Source of the DNA: a virus
Virus record (IMG/VR): IMGVR_UViG_3300017963_000639
Coordinates: 1 to 28,828 of that record
Direction: 5' to 3' (one strand)
DNA: 28,828 nt
In this document: in pieces, positions 22,562 to 28,828 of the stretch
How the letters are laid out: each line of letters starts with the position of its first letter
Numbering within the stretch: the first letter of the stretch is position 1
Notes under the pieces: generated by a model
Database searches by the model: none
Told to the model about the DNA's origin: nothing
Seen by the model: the letters and a program-made list of their open reading frames with translations, nothing else
Translations under genes and position numbers: made by a program

Positions 22562-25012
22562 TCCCGCAACCGGTTCCGAATAGTCAACAATCAATTCATT
22601 TTGAGTTTCAAGCAACTCATTAGTTTTTTGGGCTTCCTTCAATTGCTTCTGTTGGGTTCCGTCCCGGAATTGAAGTTCAAGGATTTTTTGGGCAGCGGCA
22701 ACGGTTCCTTCTTCCAACGCTTTTGTTGGGGAAACCTTTGCCCCGGGAAGACCCGCCAACGCTGCCCCCGCCCCTCCCGCTTGGGCTTCCGTTTGTTTGG
22801 ATGTCATTTCTTCCGCTATCCTGACGGATTCGGCATATTCATCCAATGCTTCTGCCCCTTCAACTTGTTGTTTTCGGGTTCTGATTTCCTCCAACATTCG
22901 GTTCAAGTTTTCCTTTTCCCTTTTGATTTCATCGTCCCGAAGTTTATTCGATTTCCCAACGCGGTCATTCCATTTGGCAAGATTCTTCCCCGTTTGGACA
23001 GCGGCATTGTCAATCTTGTCATCGAACGTACCCCCAACGCTGCCCATTGCTTCATCAAAACCGTCATTGTAATTTTTCAAGCTGTTTTTCAGATCGGCAA
23101 TTTGTGCGTCAAGTTCCTGAATTGCTGGAAGCGGAACGGGTCTTCCCGCTTCCTTCTGCCCCATCAAGGATTGTCTTTCCGCTTGCAACATTTTCAAGCG
23201 GTCCCGAAGAATCTTCATCCGCTGTTGTTCCAATTGGGCGGACTTTGCTTTGGTTTCGGAAACATCCGTCCCCGCTATAACGTCAAAGACTTCCCCAAGG
23301 ACCCCCGCGTTTTCGGCAAGACTCAAAATCCCCTTGGCAATAGTTTTCTGGAGGGAAAACCAAGTTTGAAGGACTGCCATTTTGGCCCCTTCCCAAGCTT
23401 CAATGAAGAAGGTTGCAAATCCTTCCCAAGCTTCCGCCAATGTGTCAACAACTTGAAGCCAAGTAATTGTCAAACCTTGACCCAAGATTTCCCATGCGGC
23501 TTGAAGGTCACCCATTGCGATTGCATCGACGATACCGGAAAAGGTGTCCTTGATTGTCTGTCCAATCTGCCCAAACTTTTCCGCAAAGAATGAAGCAACT
23601 TGGGTCATGACGGACCGGGCAGAAGAAGAAAAGGTGAATAATGCTGCCCCAACCGCAACAATTGCGGCAATGACCAACCCCGGGGGTGAAATCAAAGCCA
23701 ACATCAACACCTTCACAACCGTCAACACGGTTGCCAATGCCCCCGCGGCAACGGCAACAAGTTTGATTCCAATAGCAAGGGCAATAAGACCCGCCCCGAA
23801 ACCGCCAACCGCAGCAACCAAAGAAACCAAAAGGATAATCAAACCCTTGTTGGCTCCCATCCATTCCGACAATCCGCCAAGGAAAATCAACAAGCGGTCC
23901 GCAATACGGGCAAGGGGCTTTTCCAAAGCTTCCCCAAGGGCAATCATGACACCTTCCCCCGCGGATATAAGCTTCCGGAAACTTCCGCCAAGTCCGCTGT
24001 CCATGATTTTAGCGGTCTTCTTTGCTTGCCCCGCAGCGTCTTTTTGAAGCTTGTTGAGAAGTTCAAAAGCGTCAATCGCTCCCCTTGCCGCCCCGGTTGC
24101 TTTTCCAAATTGGCGGACACCAAAAAGAATGGACAACAAGTCCCCGCGTTCCGCGGTTCCCAAATCCGCTGTCACTTCCCCAATTTCCTTCAACAAGTCA
24201 AGCGGAAGACGCAAATCCCCTTTTGCGTTTCTGAATTGAACCGCGGACTTTCCCAATGCTTGAAGACCCTTGTTGAACTTGCCGGTGAATTCCCCTTTGC
24301 TCATTCTGGCAAGGAAAGATTGAAGGGCAACCCCGGATTCCGAAGCGGTAATATTCAAGTTGGTCATTGAAGCCAACGTTGCAACCGTTTCTTCAAGCGT
24401 CAAACCGAAGTCCGAAGCAAGGGGCCCCGCTTTGGCCATTCCATCAAGCAACCCTTGAAGGGAAAAGTTGGAGTTGTTGACCGCGGTTGTGAAGACATCG
24501 GCAACCCGCCCCGCTTCAGAAGCTTCCATTTGATAAGCCCGAAGCGTTCCGGAAATCAAGTCCGCAGACATGACCGCGTCTTCTTCTCCACCTTCACCCG
24601 CTGCCCGGGCAAGGGCAAGGACATCGTCCGTCATTTCCTTGATTGCATTCCGCCCAAATCCTTTTTGGGCGAGCTTGGCTTGAAGGTCCCCAACTTGAAC
24701 CGCGGTGAAGGAAGTTGACCGTCCCAACTCTTGGGCTTGTTTGCGAAGTTCCGCCATTGATTGGGCGGTCCCGGATGACCGGGCTTCCACCTTCTTCATC
24801 GCATCATCAAAATCCGCAAAGCGTTTGACAGACAACCCAACCGGAACCAACGCGGCAAGGGACTTGGTCAACATGGATTGCCCCAACGCTTGCATCCGCA
24901 GGGCAAACGCTTTCATCTTGGCTTGAACCCTTCGCATAACCGCAGCGGTCCGGTCAACCGCTCCAATTACGATGAAAGCTTTTCCCGCTTTGATTCCACC
25001 TTTTGTTGCCAT
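22556..25012 (-). CDS. Tail tape measure protein, 818 aa
   Basis: Sets tail length and spans the tail tube. Residues 60-350 match the conserved tape-measure core (VKRFADFDDAMKKVEA, LRKQAQELGRSTSFTAVQVG, MAKAGPLASDFGLTLEETVA, ILFGVRQFGKATGA). Residues 390-461 are hydrophobic (LIILLVSLVAAVGGFGAGLI and on) and could insert in the host membrane at infection. The C-terminal third is helical and coiled (KILRDRLKMLQAERQSL, KREKENLNRMLEEIRTRKQQ). At about 3 bases per 1.5 angstrom of helix, 818 residues would predict a tail near 120 nm; this is an estimate. The ATG at 25012 has AAGG upstream. Confidence 0.95.
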   Translation of the reverse strand: MATKGGIKAGKAFIVIGAVDRTAAVMRRVQAKMKAFALRMQALGQSMLTKSLAALVPVGLSVKRFADFDDAMKKVEARSSGTAQSMAELRKQAQELGRSTSFTAVQVGDLQAKLAQKGFGRNAIKEMTDDVLALARAAGEGGEEDAVMSADLISGTLRAYQMEASEAGRVADVFTTAVNNSNFSLQGLLDGMAKAGPLASDFGLTLEETVATLASMTNLNITASESGVALQSFLARMSKGEFTGKFNKGLQALGKSAVQFRNAKGDLRLPLDLLKEIGEVTADLGTAERGDLLSILFGVRQFGKATGAARGAIDAFELLNKLQKDAAGQAKKTAKIMDSGLGGSFRKLISAGEGVMIALGEALEKPLARIADRLLIFLGGLSEWMGANKGLIILLVSLVAAVGGFGAGLIALAIGIKLVAVAAGALATVLTVVKVLMLALISPPGLVIAAIVAVGAALFTFSSSARSVMTQVASFFAEKFGQIGQTIKDTFSGIVDAIAMGDLQAAWEILGQGLTITWLQVVDTLAEAWEGFATFFIEAWEGAKMAVLQTWFSLQKTIAKGILSLAENAGVLGEVFDVIAGTDVSETKAKSAQLEQQRMKILRDRLKMLQAERQSLMGQKEAGRPVPLPAIQELDAQIADLKNSLKNYNDGFDEAMGSVGGTFDDKIDNAAVQTGKNLAKWNDRVGKSNKLRDDEIKREKENLNRMLEEIRTRKQQVEGAEALDEYAESVRIAEEMTSKQTEAQAGGAGAALAGLPGAKVSPTKALEEGTVAAAQKILELQFRDGTQQKQLKEAQKTNELLETQNELIVDYSEPVAGV

Positions 25013-25024
25013 GTCAAAACACCT

Positions 25025-25033
25025 TGTTTACAC
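25025..25033. promoter_or_regulatory. GTGTAAACA intergenic motif, copy 5
   Basis: On the minus strand GTGTAAACA is followed by AGG, the probable ribosome site of the tape-measure gene. Confidence 0.35.
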
Positions 25034-25055
25034 TTTGACTTTTCTGGAAAAGATT

Positions 25056-25298
25056 TCAAGCGGTTTCCGCTTTGAACCCGTTGGGCGGTTGGGCCCCGGG
25101 GTGGTTTTGTGTGCAAGTGATTTCCAAATTGTGAATCCGCTTTCCGTGTTGCAAGATTGAAGTGGAAATTCCGTTTGAAAGTTTGGTGTCAATTGCGGTC
25201 AATTTATTGGATACCTTGAAAGCCCAAGGAATAGCAAAGGTTGAAATAATTGTGAACAACAGCATGAAGACGGAAAGGATAATTTCGGGAGTTGTCAT
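25056..25298 (-). CDS. Small single-span membrane protein, 80 aa
   Basis: Residues 5-27 (EIILSVFMLLFTIISTFAIP) form one membrane helix close to the N-terminus, followed by a short helical region (KVSNKLTAIDTKLSNG) and a soluble tail. The layout resembles small phage membrane proteins with a coiled segment (for example class III holin-like or Rz-like accessory proteins), but no family motif is present, so lysis function is only possible. It lies between the tail-completion gene and the tape measure. Its codons are less biased than those of its neighbours (ATA, CTC, TCC mixed). Confidence 0.6.
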   Translation of the reverse strand: MTTPEIILSVFMLLFTIISTFAIPWAFKVSNKLTAIDTKLSNGISTSILQHGKRIHNLEITCTQNHPGAQPPNGFKAETA

Positions 25299-25316
25299 TG
25301 TCGCTTGAAGTCCTTT

Positions 25317-25832
25317 TCACTTGTGGAGAGAATTTGACCATATGGGTGGGATTTTGGCCCGGGCACGTTTGAACGCGGGAGCCATGAACTGACGCTTGGG
25401 AATCTTGACCGTTGATTTGATCGGTTCTTTGACTCCCTTTTTGAATCTGCCCGTTTTCTTATCCTTGTTCCGACTTTGCGGTTTGTTCTTCCAAATGATT
25501 GTTCTTTTGGTTCCCCCATGTTCATGAAGACCCGGAACCGGATTGGGTCCGCCAAAACCAACCATTCCGACAATGACGGAAGCCATGTCATTAGGAACGG
25601 AAAAAATCATCTTCATTTGTTTCCCCGGGTTTCGCATCCGGGGGGCGTTTGGGGAGGGGCGGGGCTTTGTGGTCTTCCGTTTAATCAACCGCCCAATTTC
25701 GGACTTGGCATTCCGGGCAACCATGGTCCCAAACTTTGAAAGGGGATTCTTTGCAAGCTTCTTCCAATTGCTGCGGATGACTTGTCTTCCAAAGAATTCA
25801 ATCTTGGGCTTTTTGATTTTCAAAGACAACAT
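25317..25832 (-). CDS. HK97 gp10-like tail-completion or neck protein, 171 aa
   Basis: Pattern of the HK97-gp10 family: an N-terminal helical region with the later conserved centre VGFGGPNPVPGLHEHGGTKR (about residues 91-110), then the C-terminal RQFMAPAFKRARAKIPPIW, where 'R-FM-PA' is typical. Members join tail tube and head-tail connector. The protein is basic. The start ATG at 25832 overlaps the upstream TGA as TGATG and has AAGGGGG 6 bases before it. It lies after the chaperone genes instead of before the major tail protein, a slightly unusual order. Confidence 0.72.
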   Translation of the reverse strand: MLSLKIKKPKIEFFGRQVIRSNWKKLAKNPLSKFGTMVARNAKSEIGRLIKRKTTKPRPSPNAPRMRNPGKQMKMIFSVPNDMASVIVGMVGFGGPNPVPGLHEHGGTKRTIIWKNKPQSRNKDKKTGRFKKGVKEPIKSTVKIPKRQFMAPAFKRARAKIPPIWSNSLHK

Positions 25833-26338
25833 CAACGCCCCCTTCCGCAATACGCGTTGAACGCAACCTTCAACATCTTGAAGTTGTCCCGGTCAATGGA
25901 CAACCCGCGTTTCTTTGGCGGTTTTCGGTATGGGTGCAAATCAAACATTGACTTTGGGGGAACCCTGGATTTTCCCATCATGTTGTGGACGGTGACCGTC
26001 AAATTGTAAAGCAAAGACCCAAGGGTTGCGGTATGGTCCCAAGCTTCAACCAATTTGGAGTCATAAGCAAAAATCAATTCCTTGTATGTCAAATCCCAAA
26101 TATCTTTTGGGGCCCAACCGAGAAAACCGGTTATTCCCCAAACGGTCCGCCAAGCTTCCGCAATTCTTCTTTTGCTTCCCGGACCCCCGCTTTGATTTCC
26201 TTTGTCATGACCGCTTCCATGTCTGGAATCAATGCTTGAAGTTCCAACCCTATCCTTTTCTCCCCCTTCTCCATCTGATGAATCAATGTCAATAATGCGG
26301 TCTGATGTTGTGGGAAAAAATTTGCAAGGGACCCCCAA
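25832..26338 (-). CDS. Probable tail assembly chaperone, frameshift extension (GT-like)
   Basis: The part from about 26175 leftward (AEAWRTVWGITGFLGWAPKD, then DLTYKELIFAYDSKL) resembles the T part of phage G/GT chaperones ('W-P-DIW-LT--EL'). It overlaps the upstream gene in the -1 frame, and the overlap segment from 26338 to about 26180 uses codons atypical of this phage (TCA, AGG, GGA, AGC), so it is probably not translated in this frame. Expression by a -1 slip near the end of the upstream gene, for example at GCAAAAG (26175-26169), is likely. The last residues (RKPPKKRGLSIDRDNF) are basic. Confidence 0.6.
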   Translation of the reverse strand: MGVPCKFFPTTSDRIIDIDSSDGEGGEKDRVGTSSIDSRHGSGHDKGNQSGGPGSKRRIAEAWRTVWGITGFLGWAPKDIWDLTYKELIFAYDSKLVEAWDHTATLGSLLYNLTVTVHNMMGKSRVPPKSMFDLHPYRKPPKKRGLSIDRDNFKMLKVAFNAYCGRGR

Positions 26339-26754
26339 AATGCCCTTTTGCCGCGTTCCATTGTTGGACCGTCCAAAGAATCAAGGAAAGCCAATTCCGC
26401 TTCATCATAGCTTTCCGCGGGGTCAATCCCAAGATTGTCCTTTGCCCGGTCTTGGTTCAACGTCCAAATCATGGCAAAGACCAATGAAGAATTGGTCATC
26501 AATTCCAGGAAGACCGCTTTTTCTGGGGAAAGAATGGAAAAGCCCAATTCCGTCAAATTGGAATAGTCCGCTTCGTCAATTCTCCGGGCCCCGCCAAGGG
26601 TCAAGGTTGTGTCCCAAGACTTCCCGTTCTTATCTTGAAAGACGGGGTTGAAGTCTTCGGGAATGGGGTCAACCCGTTTGGCTTCTGCCCGTTCCTTCCG
26701 GGCTTCCCGTTCCTTGATTTGCTTTTCCCGATTTGGCTTCTTCTTCTTTACCAT
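26131..26754 (-). CDS. Probable tail assembly chaperone (G-like), 207 aa
   Basis: Located just before the tail-completion and tape-measure genes and overlapped in the -1 frame by a second ORF, as in lambda G/GT systems. The protein has a basic helical N-terminus (KKKKPNREKQIKEREARKER), a central domain (SWDTTLTLGGARRIDEADYS, LGFSILSPEKAVFLELMTNS) and a charged C-terminus (EAKEELRKLGG). I chose the ATG at 26754 because AAAGGGGACACCA precedes it and codons become phage-like there; the longer frame from 26901 is not supported. It overlaps the preceding 118-aa gene by 86 bases. Confidence 0.68.
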   Translation of the reverse strand: MVKKKKPNREKQIKEREARKERAEAKRVDPIPEDFNPVFQDKNGKSWDTTLTLGGARRIDEADYSNLTELGFSILSPEKAVFLELMTNSSLVFAMIWTLNQDRAKDNLGIDPAESYDEAELAFLDSLDGPTMERGKRAFWGSLANFFPQHQTALLTLIHQMEKGEKRIGLELQALIPDMEAVMTKEIKAGVREAKEELRKLGGPFGE

Positions 26755-27025
26755 TGGTGTCCCCTTTGGCGGTTGGAGTTTGGAAAAGACCCGGGACAAA
26801 ATCCGGGTCAATGGCTTCAATGGTGTCAATGAAATCAATTGCCCGTTTGACCCGGTCAATGACTCCATCAACAACGCTTGCGACACCTTGAACGGTATCA
26901 ATCAACTCGGTTGCTTTGGCAACCAACGTGTCAACATCATCCACGAGACGGGCTTCCCGGATTTCATCCAACAGCTTGTTCAAACGGCAAGTTGTTGACG
27001 CAACATAGTTGGCAATTCGGGTCAT
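26669..27025 (-). CDS. Small helical protein, 118 aa
   Basis: Not recognised. Residues 10-75 form a long amphipathic helix with regular hydrophobic spacing (LLDEIREARLVDDVDTLVAK, VVDGVIDRVKRAIDFIDTIE), then a low-complexity tail rich in Gly, Glu and Thr. The tail overlaps the next gene by 86 bases and uses codons unlike those of this phage, so overlap pressure may shape it. The ATG at 27025 follows AGGG, which is the end of an AATAAACCCC element. Position between a peptidase and the tail chaperone suggests a virion or assembly role. Confidence 0.6.
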   Translation of the reverse strand: MTRIANYVASTTCRLNKLLDEIREARLVDDVDTLVAKATELIDTVQGVASVVDGVIDRVKRAIDFIDTIEAIDPDFVPGLFQTPTAKGDTNGKEEEAKSGKANQGTGSPEGTGRSQTG

Positions 27026-27040
27026 GGTCTTTTCCCTATT

Positions 27041-27071
27041 TTGGAAACGTGGGGTTTATTGGTGAATCAAA
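27041..27071 (-). repeat. AATAAACCCC element, copy 11
   Basis: The minus strand reads TTTGATTCACCAATAAACCC, then CACGTTTCCAAAATAGGG. It starts at the TGA stop of the peptidase gene and ends 9 bases before the next ATG, supplying its AGGG. Confidence 0.8.
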
Positions 27072-28065
27072 GAATCCCGGGTTGGATTCCCCCGGGGTGT
27101 CCTTCAAAGTCAAAATATCCGTACACTTCAACGCGGGAAGAACGGATTTCTTTTTCAACGTCTTCCATTTGATTCCAAGCCCCTCCCGGTCTTTCTCCGT
27201 TCAACGGTTGACCATGGGCATTGGGGCCCCATTGGTTGCCCCGGTAGAACGCGGGGAAGGGGTCCCGGATAATGTCCGTAAAGTGCATTTGATGACTCCA
27301 AGACCCGGACGGTTGGAAGGTATGGAATCCCTTATACTTCTTCACGTTGAAACCTTGACCGGAAGCAATCGTCAACAGAATTCCCGCGTCAAGACATTCC
27401 GCCATTTTTTCAACGTCCCGGATTCGGACAATTTTGATTTTGTTGTCTTGGGCAACTTCAAAGAATTTTTGATATACCGGATTGTTGACGTTTCTTTTGT
27501 TGCCCCATGAATCCGAAGTTCCGGAGTATGCCGGGACCCCTTCATCATCGGCAAATAGAACCCCGTACTGATTGACACCCCGGGCCCCCCAAGCCCCGGT
27601 TGACCCTGCCCCGGACATTCCCCCGCCAATTTGATTCCGGGAAATTGCGTAAAGCCAAGGGGTGAACCAAGGGCGGATTTTTTCTTCTTCCTTCATCAAC
27701 CGGGTTTCAAGGATTGACCGTTGTTGTCCCATCATTTCCAGGGCAGCGGCAACGCAATTCCCGGTGTCTTGTTGATGGATGGGGAAAGGGGCTTCCATAT
27801 CACCCGCGGCAACCGCTTCCGCTTCCAACTCCCAAGTCTTGGGACGCGGGTTTGAACCGATCCGGTCAAGACGGTCCGCCAAGATTTGATTGACCGCAGG
27901 GGCAGCGTCAACAAAGTCAAACGCATATCCCAACTCTTGGGCAACGTCAAAAGCTTTCCGTTCCGCTTCAATACCTTCCCAACCCATCAAGTCAAATGGG
28001 GCTTCATCGGAATTCAGAACAACCGTTGAACCCTTGGCGGGTTCCGGAAAAATTTGTTGAAACAT
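27067..28065 (-). CDS. Papain-like cysteine peptidase-type virion protein, 332 aa
   Basis: A Cys-His-Asn set in papain order is visible: Cys104 in QDTGNCVAAA (compare QGSCGSCW), His258 or His261 in GSWSHQMHF, and Asn277 in GNQWGPN (compare NSWG). The region RPWFTPWLYAISRNQIGGGM, then GAWGARGVNQYGVLF, fits the substrate-cleft part of C1-type folds. Roles open to it: cell-wall or surface-protein cleavage at infection, or virion maturation. It lies among virion genes upstream of the tail chaperones. AAAGGGGAATCAA precedes the ATG at 28065. The family assignment rests on motif order only. Confidence 0.68.
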   Translation of the reverse strand: MFQQIFPEPAKGSTVVLNSDEAPFDLMGWEGIEAERKAFDVAQELGYAFDFVDAAPAVNQILADRLDRIGSNPRPKTWELEAEAVAAGDMEAPFPIHQQDTGNCVAAALEMMGQQRSILETRLMKEEEKIRPWFTPWLYAISRNQIGGGMSGAGSTGAWGARGVNQYGVLFADDEGVPAYSGTSDSWGNKRNVNNPVYQKFFEVAQDNKIKIVRIRDVEKMAECLDAGILLTIASGQGFNVKKYKGFHTFQPSGSWSHQMHFTDIIRDPFPAFYRGNQWGPNAHGQPLNGERPGGAWNQMEDVEKEIRSSRVEVYGYFDFEGHPGGIQPGIL

Positions 28066-28108
28066 TTGATTCCCCTTTGACTTATGGGTTGCGAAGTTGG
28101 AAGTTCAA

Positions 28109-28396
28109 TCATCGACGAAAACGGAAGAAACGGAACAAGCGTCTTTTGGGTGTTGTCCGGTAATATCGGACCGGACTTGCCCGGGGTTTGACTTCAACCA
28201 TGACCGGGATTTTGATTGTTTCACCCGGAACAATTTCAATGATTTTGATTGGCGGAAGCGGGGCCAACGTTGGAACCCGGCAACTTCCCCCTTGGCAGTT
28301 ATCCGCGGAAGGGCAAGACCAACAGTCTTTGCCGGTTGCTTCCGGAATAAAACAAAGGACAGCGGCAACCATGACCGCAACAACAAGACCCCGCAT
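28109..28396 (-). CDS. Exported Cys-rich small protein, 95 aa
   Basis: Residues 1-22 (MRGLVVAVMVAAVLCFIPEA) form a signal peptide with a likely cleavage near EATG; Cys15 is not in a good lipobox. A Cys-rich stretch follows (CWSC, DNC, GGSC), then Pro/Ile-rich and strongly basic ends (YYRTTPKRRLFRFFRFRR). Export makes it a candidate for envelope disruption, lysis or superinfection exclusion; nothing more specific is visible. AAAGGGGAATCA precedes the ATG at 28396; a frame from 28459 also exists but would overlap the upstream stop. Confidence 0.65.
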   Translation of the reverse strand: MRGLVVAVMVAAVLCFIPEATGKDCWSCPSADNCQGGSCRVPTLAPLPPIKIIEIVPGETIKIPVMVEVKPRASPVRYYRTTPKRRLFRFFRFRR

Positions 28397-28407
28397 TGAT
28401 TCCCCTT

Positions 28408-28828
28408 TCATTGAACAAGACCCAAACCCGCGGCAATCCCCGAATATAGCTTGACCCATTCTGCTTTGGGAATTAAATCAAGATTGGGAATCTTCTTCCG
28501 GATTTGTTCTTCAAGGACCCGGTTGAATTTGACTTCCCAAACCAAGGACCGGGCACGCCCCTTGGTTGGGCTTCCGTATAATTGAACCAACGCTTGAACG
28601 TTGGCGGATTTGACCGCGGACCGAAGTTCCGCAGACGATTTGAAGACCCCCGCGGCATTGGCGGAAAGTGTGGCTTTCATCGCTTCGGACATTGCCCGGG
28701 CTTCCTTTGCCCGTTCCGGATCGGAAATCAACGCTTCCGCGTTTTCCTTTGTCCAGCGTTCCCAACCCGTTGGTTCCGGTTCCGGGGGTTCCGGTTCCGG
28801 TTCCGGTTCCGGTTCCGGTTCCGGTTCC
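28408..28828 (-). CDS. EP-repeat protein, C-terminal part (runs off right edge)
   Basis: The frame is open to the window end, so the N-terminus is missing. At the edge it encodes alternating Glu-Pro (EP) dipeptides written by GGTTCC repeats (28772-28828), which give a stiff, acidic rod. After it comes a helical domain (TGWERWTKENAEALISDPER, then ELRSAVKSANVQALVQLYGS, and ending YSGIAAGLGLVQ). A short frame beginning at 28731 is only an alternative start inside this gene. EP repeats are used as spacers in cell-envelope proteins such as TonB and in some virion proteins; the function here is unknown. Confidence 0.7.
   Translation of the reverse strand, partial: EPEPEPEPEPEPEPPEPEPTGWERWTKENAEALISDPERAKEARAMSEAMKATLSANAAGVFKSSAELRSAVKSANVQALVQLYGSPTKGRARSLVWEVKFNRVLEEQIRKKIPNLDLIPKAEWVKLYSGIAAGLGLVQ
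28772..28828. repeat. GGTTCC tandem hexamer repeat
   Basis: About nine near-perfect copies of GGTTCC, broken once by GGGGGTTCC, reaching the right edge. On the minus strand they encode Glu-Pro repeats. Confidence 0.95.

Noticed and set aside
22601-23593. 330-codon open frame on the plus strand
   Set aside because: Antisense to the tape measure gene. Strong codon bias there leaves stop-free frames on the other strand.
25056-25298. Calling the 80-aa membrane protein a holin
   Set aside because: One membrane helix and position alone are not enough; no lysis gene is adjacent.
26314-26320. TTTTTTC as the chaperone slip site
   Set aside because: The heptamer is canonical, but the -1 frame behind it uses rare codons for about 130 bases, so a later slip is more likely. 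Not excluded.
1-28828. tRNA genes, rRNA, CRISPR array, insertion sequence or integrase
   Set aside because: None seen on reading: no cloverleaf-type gene was recognised, no regularly spaced repeats, no transposase motifs. A tRNA scan was not possible here.

Overview
The window is an internal, gene-dense piece of a tailed double-stranded DNA bacteriophage genome, probably siphovirus- or myovirus-like. The reasons are a tape-measure protein with tail assembly chaperones and a tail-completion protein, next to a complete phage replication and recombination set, with start-stop overlaps and strong AAAGGG-type ribosome sites before almost every gene. I recognised no integrase, repressor, terminase, portal, capsid gene or tRNA. 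The host is not shown. A CsrA homologue, Ser/Gly-rich proteins and a small exported protein ending in Arg/Phe would fit an environmental bacterium such as a planctomycete, but that is a weak inference.

Layout. Positions 1-11515 are on the minus strand, read right to left: small basic proteins, a glycosyltransferase, a Cas4/RecB-like nuclease, a RecA/Sak4-like ATPase, a protein with a long acidic linker, a second PD-(D/E)XK nuclease, a family A DNA polymerase, a primase-ATPase fusion, an unknown gene, a CsrA-like regulator and two zinc-finger proteins. Positions 11957-17361 form a plus-strand block: a 59-residue acidic protein, a ParB-like 'DGQHR' protein, an unknown protein, a SprT-like metalloprotease, a UvrD-like helicase and a zinc-finger protein, with intrinsic terminators after four of them. 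Positions 17681-28828 are minus again: an EP-repeat protein that runs off the right edge, an exported Cys-rich protein, a papain-like peptidase, chaperone genes with a probable frameshift, a tail-completion protein, a membrane protein, the tape measure, two virion-type proteins, and two fusion enzymes (GT25-sulfotransferase and GT32-methyltransferase) that could decorate the virion or host glycans.

The most unusual features cut across genes. A roughly 30-bp element with core CCAATAAACCCCACG, usually ending in AGGG, lies at gene junctions in one orientation and may be a phage-specific promoter or leader. The tetramer GCGC appears to be absent from the whole window although CGCG is common. The 9-mer GTGTAAACA recurs only between genes or at gene ends. 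Several replication proteins share a basic KP(I/V)RK tag near the N-terminus. Ribosome-binding cassettes fall into a few extended, nearly identical classes.
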